NCBI GenBank assembly: GCA_036874045.1
Contig: CM072340.1
Location: 9,749,001 to 9,813,000, forward strand
Source: Cymodocea nodosa
Taxonomy: Eukaryota; Streptophyta; Magnoliopsida; Alismatales; Cymodoceaceae
Length of the DNA: 64,000 nt
Direction of reading: 5' to 3'
The translations under genes were made by a program, and so were the position numbers. The notes beneath the pieces were generated by a model, which was not told where the DNA came from, made no database searches, and was given only the letters and a program-made list of their open reading frames with translations. This document shows positions 45,319 to 57,730 of the stretch, in pieces. The first letter of the stretch is position 1, and every line of letters begins with the position of its first letter.

Positions 45319-48300
45319 TGTAAGATCGAATGGCTACACAAGAGGGGGGTGAATTGTGTTTTTCAACATTTTCAACAAATAATTGAAACTTCAATATTAA
45401 AAACAAGTCGAGACACTATTTGAATCCAATCATTTTATTCAAGGTTTCAATTACAATATACAATTCAATTCTCCTCAAAAATTGTAGATGCAATTATATA
45501 ACGATACCATATTTCATCTAACCAATTTCATAACTATAAACAGAGAAAACTAATTTACGGAATTTAACACATTTCTCCCTGTTTGAGATTTTTCTTCTTC
45601 TACAATTCTTCAGTGACAAATATCTTACTTTCTTTGCTTCACCGAATTTGCTTTCTTCTTCTTCAAATCTTTAGTGACATATAACTGACTTTCTCTACTT
45701 CACTGAATTTTCTTCTATCTAAGAGCTTTTCCCCAAAGAGGTGTTTTGATCCCTAAAAATATATTTCGTTTGGTGTGCAAGGATAATTGATCAACGAGAA
45801 TATTATGCCTTTTATACTATATCTTTAGTCCATGCATGTCCTCCACATTTAATTACTATCAGTTTTCCACTCTTCACATCTTCTCTTTTTCCTTCATCAA
45901 AATACACACGTTCCGACCCACGTTTTCCTTTTGAATTTTCTTTAATCATCAATTCTGGATCTCTGAAAATTTCCTGTAAAATAAACTTTCTTGTCCAAAA
46001 CTTTTCATCAAGTGTAACAACAAGTCGTTGTGTTAATGTTAACTAAACGAGTAAAACAAGTATATTTATAACTTAACGTATCTAACTCAACGAGTTCATC
46101 ATGTGCCAAATCACATGACAAGTACTATAGCTAACTCAACGAACTAAGTTTGTGGTGTTACGCTAATTCAACAAAACTAGCTTCGTGGTGTTACAGTAAA
46201 CTCAATGAACCAATAATAAACAAATACTTTAAAATAATAAAGTATTTACCACGTGCAAGAATAATAACTTTATGTTTATAATGCTAACCTAACACGTTGC
46301 CTTAGTGTTCAATATAGCAACTCAATGTGTGAAGTTATGTTAACTTAACGAGTTAAACATGTGCAACTCACATGATACAATATAACATTCGTAAACCTTA
46401 ATTTCACCACATGCACTGTTTGGGGTTAAGTCACATCATAAACTTGTTTGATTTTTTTTTATACCTATATTAATAAATTCTCATAGAAGTAAACAAACAA
46501 CCTTTTACATAAATTAGATATTAAGTCCAATTTGTATTTTAATTGCAAGTGCACAGTGTATATTGTATTTGTGTGCAAGTACAAGTCGATCTCACAGAGA
46601 TTGAGTAAGAATTGTGTACTATGCTGATTTTTATATTGCAGTTTATATGTGTTCAATTAAGCACTCCGTTGAGTTATAGTTAACACAATGGACTTGGTTC
46701 GTGGAGTTATAGTTAACTCAACGAACAAACCTCGTGGACTTAAATTAACTCCACGAGCCTATCTTTCTAGTTAAATACTATTATTTACAAAGGAATTCGG
46801 CCAACCATTGGGTGGTTCCACAGAATGTAAATAACACCAATTAGTCTCTTTAATGTTAGTTAATATCAGATTTGTCATTAAGCGACACTAACATTTAGAT
46901 ATTTCAAATAGTAACCATTAATATCTTTAAGTATCTAGGATGATTCAATTTTAGTAAATTGTAAAATTAATTTCTATTTTCTAAATCAAACAAACATAAA
47001 ACATTCACAATACTAACAATGATAATATTAATCACGATACAAAGCAAATAATACAACATTTTAATACTAAATGTAAACACATATAATTTGTTGTTTTTAG
47101 TATTTTTGTTTTGATATGTTCTTGAAGATGAGCGAAAGGTGAAATGTAAAAATCTCTATCAATAGTAAAAACTTTCGTCACTACATGCGACACGATTACA
47201 CCACTGAAAACTTAATCACTTACAATCTTGCCTCCTCTCCTTATAGAATCGTGAATCAAGAATTATAAGATGATCTCCTCTTCAGCATACTAGCATCAAC
47301 CCGAAACCAAGGCTAGAAGCTTTACGATCTCCTGAGATATGAGTTGGTGCTTGGTGAAAATGGCTTCCCTTCCTACGATGCAATCACTCCTCACGGTGGT
47401 TGTTAGTCACCGTGTTTGGCTCGGAATCGACCCAACATCTGGAAAGTATCCTCACAGACTTTTGATGATTGGTGATTTTGGTGGTGGTGTGGAGCTTTAG
47501 GGAACTTTTGACGTTTCCTGCAGTTAGCACGGTTCTCCACCTACACACACACTTCTTTCTCTTTCTCGTCTTCTTTTAAATTTCTTTCAGTAATAATTGC
47601 TTCTACTTAAATGATCGGTTGGACTTCCTTCATTCATATCAACGATGATGATTTCTTCTTCATTCCACGAGTGAATTCCTACGTGATACGTGCAATCGTG
47701 GTTTTCCTTTAAATTTCTTGTTTCTACAACTGCTATAGTGGCATATTAGAAAATAAATGGTTCATGGAGTTAGTGTAACTCAACGGACTTACTTCGTTGA
47801 TTTAACTATAAAATACATGCAAATAAGAAATAACGAGTTCAGATGTTTTGGATACTTACAAACCTAACTATCCGATGCTTAGATGCATTTCAGATAGTTA
47901 ACAAATAACTTACCGAAAATCCCCTTAAGTCGTGCATTAAGGTTACAACACATGTACTCCAAGAAATAATAAAATATTCTTTAAGCATTTAAAACATAAC
48001 TATCTAGTACATGCAATATAACTCTCCAAAATAATAGAAAATTCAGATACTTAAGAATTAAAAAGCCTGTAATTCACTAATAGTTAAGAAATGTACTTAA
48101 TTAACATTAATTTCTTAAAATTATATAGATTCTTTCATTAAAGCATATAACAGTGCAATTGTAACATAATGACATAAATTTCGTATGATAAGCTAAATAT
48201 TATGCAATTAACCATTATTTAATCGTAAATATTATACACTTTTTCATTCTAAACATACACAATACTAACTTAACGAGTTCGTCTCTTCCTATTACTCTTT

Positions 48301-48697
48301 TACTCACTAACTTAACGACTTCTCACATGACTTATTTTAAACTTTAAGCCTATAACTTAATGAGTTCTCATGTGACCTTTATACAAATAATGCACTAACT
48401 TAACGAGTTGTCTTTAACGTGCACTATACATAATACAAAAAATATAACTTGAAAACATATCATGCTTTACAATAAAAATACACGTTAACTTAACATTTAG
48501 TTAAATGAAAAATTAGTATAACTTAACAACTAATTATTTAACTTAGCATAATCTCTGATCCATTATAGACAAGTATTTATATCAGTAAACTTTTTCTGTA
48601 TTAATTGATGCTCTTAATTTACTTTCATAAACAATAGTAATTGAGTAAATATGATTACATTCGTTTAGCATACATCATCAAAACAAAGTACTCAACA
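45319..48697 (-). mobile_element. Copia C 5' LTR with a nested gypsy solo LTR
   Basis: On the minus strand it runs TGTTGAGTAC (48697) to CTTACA (45319). Without the nested solo LTR and one target copy it is about 1.53 kb. The TATA box is at 45816-45809. It is rich in AACTCGTTAAGTTA words and ACGTG boxes. It shares a module with the Athila-like LTRs. It joins copia E at 48698. Confidence 0.9.
46417..48255 (-). mobile_element. Solo Athila-like LTR inside the copia C LTR
   Basis: 1839 bp, on the minus strand TGTTTAGAATG...CCCCAAACA. Flanks are TGCAC (46412-46416) and TACAC (48256-48260), a 5-bp duplication with one transition. The uninterrupted C-type LTR near 7415-7430 shows the empty site. 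This copy lacks the module shared with copia C: the sequence jumps from 'gaactcgtta' to 'tttcttatttgcatg'. Confidence 0.9.
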
Positions 48698-50187
48698 TTT
48701 ATAAATGATGTCTTATTAGTGGAAAACTTAGGTTTTAATTTATTGAGTGTTCTTGTCTTAATGAAGTTTTACAAAGTAATTTTTGAAAAGATTCTTATAA
48801 AATTATGAACATGTCTACAAACGAAATTTTATTCATTGCATATAAGAAATGATCCGTTTGTATTCTGAATTTGCCTTTTGATATTATTAAAGACAATGCT
48901 TATTAAATTACAAAATCGAATGAAGTTATTTTATGGCATAGAAGGCTAGGACACTCAAACTTAAAATTATTGCAAAAGTTGTCTAAAAAGAATCTAGTTA
49001 GAGGTTTATCTAGTATTAAGTACTCAAAAGAGTTTATGTGTGATGCATGTCAACTAGGTAAATTACATAGAGTATCTTTTAAAAGTTTAAATGAAATAAC
49101 AAGCAAAAGAGTATTAGAACTAGTGCATATGGATTTATTTGGACCTACTAGGACAACCAGTGTAAGAGGTAAACATTATGCTTTTATACTAGTTGATGAC
49201 TATTCTAAGTTTACTTGGGTTTATTTTTTAGTTAATAAAACTGAAGTTTTTGAAATATTTAAGATATTCTGTAATAAAGTTCAAAATGAGCAAAATGTTA
49301 AAATTCAAAAACTTAGGAGTGATCATGATACAAAATTTGATAATGATCAAATGGACACCTTTTGTGAAGAATTAGGCATAGATCATAGGTACTCATTTCC
49401 AAGAGCTCCTTCACAAAATGGGATAGTAGAACACAAAAATAGATCACTTTAGGAATTGTCTAGAACCATGTTAAATGAAAATAAGTTACCCCTATCCCTC
49501 TAGGTAGAAGCAGTTCATACAGCATGTTATGTTATAAATAGAGTACATCTAAGACCAATTTTGGATAAAACTCCTTATGAGATATGGTATAATAGGGTTC
49601 CCAAAATAAGTTATTTAAAACCCTTTGGCTGCAAGTGTTTTATTTTGAACACTAAAGAACGTAGAGATAAATTTAGAGCCAAATTAGATGAGGGTATTTT
49701 TGTTGGTTATTCTATTAGAAGTAAGGCATATAGAGTATATAACAAATCAACAACAACTATTGAGGAAACCCTATATGTAAAATTTCATGAAAATTCTCAT
49801 TTGGATCTTAGACATGCTGAAAACATTGATTCAGAAATTCTCCTAGAAATAGTATCAAATGATGTTGATAAAGAAATTGAGAGACTATTTGACAAACTAA
49901 GAAATATAAATTTAAATGATGAAGATTTAGAAGAAAATAATGTTGTGCCTATAGAAAATGTGGAACAACATAGAAATTGGTATTATGCTTCATCTCATCC
50001 TATTGATCAGATAATAGGTGATCCTAATCAAGGAGTTAGGACTAGGTCATCAATAGTCAACAATTGTGGTGCTTATTCATTTGTTTCCTTACTAGCACCT
50101 AAGAAAATTGAAGATGCCTTAGAAGATGAATTTTGGTATTTAGCTATGCAAGATAAGCTAAATCAATTTATAAGAAATGAGGTATGA
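48698..50187 (+). pseudogene. Copia E protease end, integrase and start of reverse transcriptase
   Basis: The protease tail (ENLGFNLLSV) leads to WHRRLGHSNLKLL and CDACQLGKLHRV (zinc-binding). The integrase core is LVHMDLFGPTRTTSVRGKHY, RSDHDTKFDNDQ and GIVEHKNRS. TAG stops lie near 49450 and at 49501-49503 (conserved Trp). The C-terminal frame 49561-50187 has [32 protein letters not shown] and the WYYASSHPIDQIIGD block missing from A. It ends at TGA where A has Trp. Confidence 0.85.
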
Positions 50188-51627
50188 GATCTAGTTCCAC
50201 CCCTTGAAAATCAGTCTGTAATAGAAACAAGGTGGGTATTTAGAAACAAAGTAGATCAGGATGGACATATAGTTAAAAATAAAGCTAGGTTAGTTGCTCA
50301 AGGTTACAAGCAAGAGGAAGGAATTGACTATGATGAAATATTTGCTCCTGTTGCTAGACTAGAATCAATACGAATTTTGTTAGCATATGTTTGTTACATG
50401 GATTTCAAATTATATCAAATGGATGTTAAGACTGCTTTTTTAAATAGATATATAAAAGAAGAAGTTTATGTAAAATAACCTCCAAGTTTTGAAGATTCAA
50501 AATATCCCAAGTATGTTTATAAGCTTAAAAAGGCATTATATGGCCTTAAACAATCCCCTAGGTCTTGGTATGAGAGATTATCCAAATTTCTTATAGAAAA
50601 AGGGTATTCTATGGGAAAGGCAAATCACACTCTTTTTATCAAGAAGGTCGAAAAAGATATATTGGTAGTTCAAATTTATGTAGATGACATCATATTTGGA
50701 GCAACAAATGAAAAATTAGTTGAGTCTTTTTCGAATGACATGACTAATCAATTTGAAATGAGTATGATGGGTGAACTATCATTTTTCCTAGGCTTACAAA
50801 TTAAGTAGTTAAAACAGGGTACTTTTATTTAACAAGAAAAATATACTTGAGATTTATTAAAGAGGTTAGGATTAGATAATACTAAAATGAAAAATACACC
50901 AATGAGTACTCTCACTAAGTTGGATAAGGATGACTCTAGAAAAACTGTAGATATAAAATAATATAGAAGTATGATTGGTTCTTTATTTTATTTAACAACT
51001 AGCTGACCAAATATTATCTTTAGTATGTGTACTTGTGCTAGATATCAATCTAATCCTAAAGAATCACACCTACTTCTTGTTAAATGAATTTTTAAATATC
51101 TATTATGAACCATCAATTTCAGATTGTTTTACTTTAAACACGGTTCTTTAAATTTAATAGGTTATAGTGATGCTGATTTCACAGGATGTAAGTTTGAAAG
51201 AAAAAGCACTAGTGGCACTTGTCAATTATTAGGAAATTCTTTAGTGTCATGGTTTAGCAAAAAGCAAAATTGTGTAGCATTATCTACAGTTGAAGCTGAA
51301 TATATAGCTGCTGCACTTTGCTGTGCTCAAATCCTATGGATTAGACAAACTTTAAAAGATTTTAATTTAGCCTATGAACCAACTAAGATTTTCTGTGATA
51401 GTAGTTCTACAATAAGTTTGTCTAAAAATCCTATTTTACACTCACGAGCTAAACATATAGAAGTTTGACATCATTTTCTAAGGGATAATGTGATAAAAGG
51501 AAAAATAGTATTAAATTTTGTTCCAACCATAGAACAATTAGCAGATCTATTTACAAAACCCTTAGATGAGAATACCTTTTCAAAATTACGATTATAACTT
51601 GGTATCTGTTGGTTATCTAATGTTTAA
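50188..51627 (+). pseudogene. Copia E reverse transcriptase and RNase H
   Basis: Reverse transcriptase motifs are [45 protein letters not shown] and the catalytic YVDD at 50677-50688. There are more stops than in A (TAA near 50477, TAG near 50807, TAA near 50830). RNase H has GYSDADFTGCKFERK, ALSTVEAEYIAAALCC and FCDSSSTISLSKN. It ends near 51627 with TAA. Confidence 0.85.
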
Positions 51628-52254
51628 AATTGTCTTGTTCATTACATAATATTTTGGTTTGTTACAAATTAGCTTTAGAATTTAATTTATGTATATTTAA
51701 AAAAAATAGAAAATCAAGATATCTATTTTAGAATTATTGTTTACTCGTAGTTAAGAATTTATGAAATTCTAATTTTTATTGAAGTCAATTTATTTAAGGA
51801 AAAATTCAGAAAAGGTTACTTAAGGAAAGTTGATTTAATTCAATATGAGTACCAACTATATTTTTGTTACTTATGTATACGCCATTATATAAATTTTAAC
51901 TAGAAAATACATAGAGAATATGTACCGTTTATTAAAGGAAAGTTATTAACATACTGTTAGAAAAATTAAGTCTTGTAGTTGCCTCTTATTCAATTTACTG
52001 TCTTGTTTTATTGTTTGTCTACAATTACTTGAGTAATTAAGTCTGTTGGGGGATCTTAAACCCTAATCACTTGAACCAACTAATTTGGGATGTGCTGACT
52101 GAAAACTCATTTTACAAGTAATTCAGATTTTATTTTTATTTTTTTTAAAAAAAAGGTTACCAATTCTTACTTATCATTGAGTAATTAGTTATCTTTCTCC
52201 TAAGCAAGAGATTGTGATCACATAAAAAGATGATACTATAGGAGGTAATACATA

Positions 52255-52278
52255 ATATATATATATATATATATATAT
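52255..52278. repeat. TA dinucleotide microsatellite
   Basis: About twelve TA units, followed by an A-rich and G-rich run. Confidence 0.9.
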
Positions 52279-52572
52279 CAAATTAAAAAAAAAAGGGGGC
52301 AATGTACTCAAGCTTAGTTTATTTTACAGGTATTATAACAATTCTGCCATAATTTGTGCATATAATCTTTGTTATTATCAATTCTTTACACATAAAGTAA
52401 TGCATTTATTTTCTTAAGTTTGTGTACTCATTATTGAATTCTTTTACGTTACCTGAAGGTATATCTCTATGAATTTTCTTTTGTAAATTGAATAAAATAA
52501 AAGTCTGAAAGTCTAAATTGTTAAATCTACTACTTATTTCTGTATTTACTTTAAAAAAAAAAGGGAGACAAA

Positions 52573-52726
52573 ACAAACCTATTGGGACTTGGCAACCTAG
52601 TTTAAGTATGTCATTTACACTTAACTGACAAATCTATTAGGGCTTAGCAACCCACTTAAGTCAGCTATTTGAACTTAAATGACAAACTTATTAAGGCTTG
52701 GCAACCTAAGACTAAGTACGCTATAG
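52573..52726 (+). repeat. Three-unit ~55-bp tandem repeat
   Basis: Units at 52573-52627, 52628-52681 and 52682-52726 each start ACAAAC/TcTATT and share 'ggcttggcaacc'. They are diverged, so the array is old. No counterpart is seen in copia A. Confidence 0.8.
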
Positions 52727-53368
52727 TTTCTCTTTACTACATTTATGTAGGGGGAGCAAACAAAGAAAAACACTAGTAAGTTTAATCAAGTACAAATATT
52801 CTGGAACTTATATTGATAAAAATTTAGACTCATTTAGTTCGTTTAACATATAGTTATGTATTTCACTTGATATCTGTTATTTTATCTCGCATATAGATAA
52901 ATAACCATCCAAGTTTTTCATATTGTTATGTTTTATTTCTTTAAAAACTTGAATAGTTAGGTTTCTCTCTGAGTTTCTGTTTTAAATTCTTATATTTTAT
53001 CCTTTTAAGAAACTTGAACAGTTATGCTTAAGTCTTTGACTTTTTCACATATTCATCTGAGAAACTTGAACAGTTAACTTAATATTATTATATTTTTATG
53101 AAAGACTTAAAATATAACAATAACTATTCAAGTTTGTCGTATAGTTATGTGCTTTACTGCTCATAAAACTCAAATAGTTATCATAAGTCTTCGAGTTTTC
53201 TCATTTTTACTTAGCTAGTAGTTATTTTCTTTATACGAACAGTTACGTTAAGTCTTCTGCTTTTATAGGTTGTAAAACTCATACAGTTATTGTAAGCATT
53301 CGAGTTATTTATCAGTAACAGATCTTATATTTATGATTTCAATGATTGAATCTGTTTATCTGTTTATA

Positions 53369-53382
53369 AACTCGAAGAGTTA
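53369..53382 (+). promoter_or_regulatory. LTR word upstream of the copia E third ORF
   Basis: AACTCGAAGAGTTA, identical to the 14-mer in the copia E 3' LTR (56912-56925), lies 106 bp before the third-ORF ATG, the same spacing as in A. Confidence 0.55.
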
Positions 53383-54143
53383 TAAATGTTTTATTGACAA
53401 CCTTTTGTGTTTCTACCATGGTAAAACCCTAGTTTCACAATCTTTACTTCCACTAAGTTCTACTATGAACAACGAAAATTAATTGACAATGTTAGGATGT
53501 GAAAGAGGACGTGGTAGAATGACAAAAGTGCAGAAAAGAGAGATAGAACTTCAGAAGATAGAAAGTGAGATTAACGACATTTACTCCAGGTATACTTTTT
53601 CAAATGAAGTATTACATGAAATTAGAAAAGTTGTTCAAGATGGAAATTTATTAGAAACTATGCTAAAACACAGTTCAAACTAAAACAGACCAAACTTTCT
53701 ACCTTGCAAATATGGAAAAGAACATTACAATCAAACCCTGAGGTTGTTACAAGTTCTAGACAAGTACCTGAAAAATCGGTATAGTCTATTACTTATTATG
53801 GAAAGAAATAGGGATTGATGGTAGAAAATGTCAATAGGGAATTAGAATCTTTGTATTCTCAACATTATTTTCCCTCGGTTGTTTTAGACGATATACAAAA
53901 GTTTGTTACTGAATAGAAAACTATCATTTGGAAAATGAGCCTTCCAAGTGAAGGATAAAAAGTTTATCAACTGAAAATGGCAAAGATTGAGAGCTTAAAA
54001 CTCTATATTCCATTATTGCAACCTAGGCAATTTGGTGAAGGACCATCACGACCATAGGTGCCTTTAACAAGAGAAATAATACCAACATTAAAACCTCCTA
54101 AACAACTTGAGACACTGCAGACATATAGTCGGAAAAAGAAAAA

Positions 54144-54185
54144 GACAATAGAATATTTTGGACAGACAATAGAATATTTTGGACT
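54144..54185 (+). repeat. 21-bp in-frame tandem duplication
   Basis: Two units (54144-54164, 54165-54185) differ at the last base. Copia A has one unit at the matching place. Confidence 0.85.
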
Positions 54186-55924
54186 AACTACAATTGTACA
54201 AGGAATATTATAGCAAAGAGAAGAATCTTTGAAAAATGGAAAACTATGTTCCATTGCACAAGCTGGATAGGATTTTGTTTCAAGAATCCTAGGAGATATG
54301 ACAAATATCAGATTAGAAGCATACACTTTAAGGTATTGTGTCACATTAGTGCATCATGTTTCTTTTAATACAATGGATAGTTTTTCACATCATGTTGCAA
54401 GCTACCATTCTTTTCCTATGGAAACAGAAAATGTAGGAAATTTTGATGATATATATACAGATGATATCAATTATGATGACATTTTTGATGACATAGACAC
54501 TGAGTTTATGAATTTTGAAGATATTTCATCTGAAGAGGAATGTACAGATATTTTTCCTCTTACTATATCTTAGATAGAGACTTTTGATTTTTGGTATAGT
54601 TGCTTATACTACATTTTATACATGTAGTTATGTCTATTACAGTATACAGTATATTTGTTGATAAATGTATATAATCAGCAAACTACACAGTTACAAATAG
54701 AATATGACATTGCTAATGTCTCAATTATAGAAATTTCAGAATTACAGAATGACTCTATTACATAAACAGATATAGAACATTCTTTCATATAGGGACAGTT
54801 GTTGTATAGACCAATTATAGAAATAAATGTTGCTGATAGATAGAATAGTACACAGACTATTGATACTGATATACAAATATTAGTTGTTGATATGTTTCAT
54901 GAAGATCAAATAGAGGAAACTCAACAGATTATTAATACGACAATAATAGATATTTCAGACATTTATATAGCTATGATAAAAATTCCACTAGTTCTGAAAG
55001 ATCTGAAAATATAGATGCTACTAACAATATTGAAACAAGTCTCAGGTCAGAAAATCATGATAGGAAAATACTTAATCCTGAACAGAATTTAGATGGAAAT
55101 ACATTATTATGGTTTAGAAATAGCTCTTGTTATGAAAAATTTCAAACATATAAAACTTTTACAGTTTTATATTCAAGACCAGTTAAGTTTGAAAGGATGG
55201 AACATATACGAGAAATGTTTGAATTTCAAGGCTTGTTGACTTTGCTTCCACAATAGCTAGACCATCTTGTTATACTAGAACTTGTAAGTTATTTTTACTC
55301 AAACTTAATAGTGGAAGAAGGTATTCTTGTTTCAAATATACAAGAATTAGATATATATTTAACTCCAGAAATACTTTATCAAGTACTTGGACTAAAAAAT
55401 GAAGGAGTTAAATTATCAAAAAGAAAACAGGTTTATCAATTGGGATGAGACATTAAAAGTTTAGCCAAAGATCCAACTGCCAACAATCAAATGAGATTAT
55501 TAAATGATTTAAATGGCCAAGCACCTTTTATTGCAAAGATATTGCATACTTCAATGTTTTAGAGGTTTGGTCATGGAGTAGAGGTTGGTAGATGTTGTCT
55601 TTATGCTACATATGCATTGATTAACCATATACAAGTGAATTGGTATGATATTTTTGTTTCTCATATTTTAAACTTGAAGAGTAAATTATTTTATGGTGAT
55701 ATACTTTTAAGAATTGTGGCAAGTCAAACAAATATTACACCTTGGCCACAGAAAAGATTAAAGTCTAGATCTTTCTCTACAAAAGAACTTCACAAATATT
55801 AGGAATTAGATGCACTTGTGATTCGACAGCAACAACAACAATAGGATAGGCAAACTTAGTCACAACAGCAACAGCAACAGTCGACACAGTTTTTAGAACA
55901 ACAGCAACATATAGTACATGAACA

Positions 55925-56015
55925 ACATACAAATATAGATACAAATATACATACAGATACACATATAGGTACACATATAGATACACATACAGATTTACAT
56001 ATAGACATAAATATA
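55925..56015 (+). repeat. ACATATAGAT-like short tandem repeat in the third ORF
   Basis: Degenerate 12-bp periodicity of 'acayatagat' type encodes alternating Thr, His/Asn, Ile and Asp. It is longer than in copia A (about 37995-38060). Confidence 0.75.
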
Positions 56016-56159
56016 GAATTCTTACAACAAGCATCACAAGTTTCACATTCAGATTTAGATCAAGTAATAATTGATCAGATCAACAAAGTAAGTACAAAAA
56101 TTACAAGACAAATTTCAGATACTTTGCTAAATATTTTTTGAAGATAAAGAGGCTTATGA

Positions 56160-56487
56160 AATATACACAAATTATGTATTACATGATTTACTCATTGTAA
56201 TTTGTTATCAAAAATTACTTGTGTACAAAAATTGCATTATGTAAACTATTTACTAAATTTAATGTTATACACTTGTTTTCGACAATTCTTGTTTAAAATA
56301 GTTTTTATTTAAATAGTTTATTCTTATCCACGAAAAGTTATACATGTTTAAAAATTTCTTTTTGAATGATATATACTTAGCAAATTTTTCTTCTTTGCAT
56401 TTTAGTTACTTTTTTATAATGCCAAAAAGGGGGAGAAGAAATATTATTTGACTTATTAGGTTTTGATATCATCAAAAGAGGGGAGAT
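56160..56487 (+). other. Copia E 3' spacer and polypurine tracts
   Basis: Non-coding. A purine run lies at about 56424-56436 and the terminal tract at 56474-56486 next to the LTR. Confidence 0.75.
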
Positions 56488-56511
56488 TGTTAGGAATTTT
56501 TTTTTGATGAT
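56468..56511 (+). other. Copia E polypurine tract inside an inverted repeat
   Basis: ATCATCAAAA (56468-56477) pairs with TTTTGATGAT (56502-56511). The purine tract and LTR start lie in the loop. Confidence 0.85.
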
Positions 56512-57730
56512 GAATGCTTTATTAAAGTTTATAAATAAGTCTAAATAATATTTCTAAGTATAATAGTCACGTAATTAAATATTGACAAGTTATCAGAAAG
56601 TTTCATTTAAAATTTCAAATAGTTAACTTTTAGATAGTTAGATTTTTAGATAATTAAAGTTTTCAGATGGTTAAATTTTTGGATAGTTAAACTTTCGAAT
56701 AATTAACGTTTCAATTTAGTCGAAGAGTTATGTTAAAAACTCATATAGTTAAGTTATCTACACATGTGTTTTTAATGTTTTAAGCTTTCACATGTTTTCC
56801 ATGTGTGTTCGATAATGAAAATCGAAGAGTTGGATAACTATTCGAGTTTTATAAAATGACTAACGAATAGATAAGTTTACTTTATTTAGTCACGTGTTTT
56901 GCAAGTGCAAAAACTCGAAGAGTTATAGATAAGTGTTCGAGTTTTTATAGTACTTAAAGGATAAGTGTTTGACTAAAACAAAGACTTAGAAGATATTCTA
57001 CAAATCTCTAGGATGATAAAGTTTCGGTGCATCTACGAGTGGAAATCGTGGAAATTCAAAATGATAGTGGAGAAAGTGAAAATTCAAAATAGAAAGTGAA
57101 CATAGTGGAAATTCAAAAAGATAGTGGAAATTGTGGATAATTTGAAATTGAAATCAGTACATGGATTATGAATTATAGATTAAGTGGATGAACATGCTGA
57201 ATGTGAAGTCATAGTTCGACTATTAAAAATAGAGAGTACGAGCTGCATTACGATCATCCCTATCCCAATCCCCAATTACAAATTGAAAAACCAAGTTTGA
57301 GTATTCAATTTAGAATATTCAAATCTAGAAAAATTCTCCAACATTAGAAGAAGTTTGGAATTCCAAGCAATTTCAGAAAAAGGAGCTGCAAACACAAGAA
57401 GTCTGGAAATTCGACAATTGGAGAAAAAGAGATATAAAAGCTAAGCAAAAAGAAGGAAAAGGAGCTATGTGCATAAAGATCAATTTTTATATAATTCAAA
57501 ATTAGTTTAGAACAAGAACTTCATTTTCTATTTGAATTGTATATCAGACTTTATTGTATCAAAACTAACAAGAAGGGAATTGAGCTAAAAAGAAATTGTA
57601 AATTCTTTCTTTAAAGTTTATAAAGAATAAAATTTTATTTACAAGTATTTTGTGCCATTATTTTATCCGTTGGTAATATTAATTACTAAAGACACAATTC
57701 ACCCCCCTCTTGTGATACAACAATCCTACA
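56488..57730 (+). mobile_element. Copia E 3' LTR
   Basis: 1243 bp, TGTTAGG...CCTACA, same family as the copia A LTR. TATA box at 56850-56857, LTR word at 56912-56925. It abuts a gypsy LTR fragment, so E inserted in the Gypsy-3 LTR. Confidence 0.9.

Larger units (their letters stand above)
15241..48697 (-). mobile_element. Copia C, SIRE-like retrotransposon (host of A)
   Basis: Order on the minus strand: 5' LTR (48697-45319, with a nested gypsy solo LTR), primer site, gag, protease, integrase, reverse transcriptase, RNase H, insertion of copia A, spacer, third ORF, polypurine tract, truncated 3' LTR. Its own sequence, without A and the solo LTR, is about 11.6 kb. It entered copia E at 48697/48698; the other flank was lost in the deletion at 15241. 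Confidence 0.85.
51628..53488 (+). other. Copia E spacer between pol and third ORF
   Basis: 1.86 kb without a gene, about 1 kb longer than in A. It holds a TA microsatellite (52255-52278), a three-unit tandem repeat (52573-52726), and an array of AACTTGAATAGTTA-type words (52946-52959, 53011-53024, 53063-53076, inverted 53121-53134, 53167-53180) leading to AACTCGAAGAGTTA at 53369-53382. Confidence 0.7.
53489..56159 (+). pseudogene. Copia E third ORF (so-called env-like ORF)
   Basis: The ATG at 53489 opens MLGCERGRGRMTKVQKREI. It is homologous to A throughout, with a central domain FQTYKTFTVLYSRPVKFERM, MFEFQGLLTLL, FYSNLIVEEG and VGRCCLYATYAL, then a Gln-rich stretch and a Thr/His/Ile/Asp repeat tail. 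TAG stops at 54055 and 54268 coincide with stops in A. A 21-bp in-frame tandem duplication is at 54144-54185. A large AT-rich segment encodes an acidic, Asp-rich region (54430-54560). No signal peptide or transmembrane segment is evident. Confidence 0.8.
48698..57730 (+). mobile_element. Copia E, right part of a SIRE-like element
   Basis: This is a close relative of copia A, starting abruptly in the protease region at 48698 where copia C inserted, and continuing through integrase, reverse transcriptase, RNase H, spacer, third ORF, polypurine tract and 3' LTR. The 5' LTR, gag and most of protease lay beyond the left side of C and are not in the window. It preserves the empty site for copia B. 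Confidence 0.9.

Noticed and set aside
52900-53300. The repeated words in the E spacer as a CRISPR-like array.
   Set aside because: The words are short, diverged and unevenly spaced, there are no cas genes, and the sequence is a plant retrotransposon.
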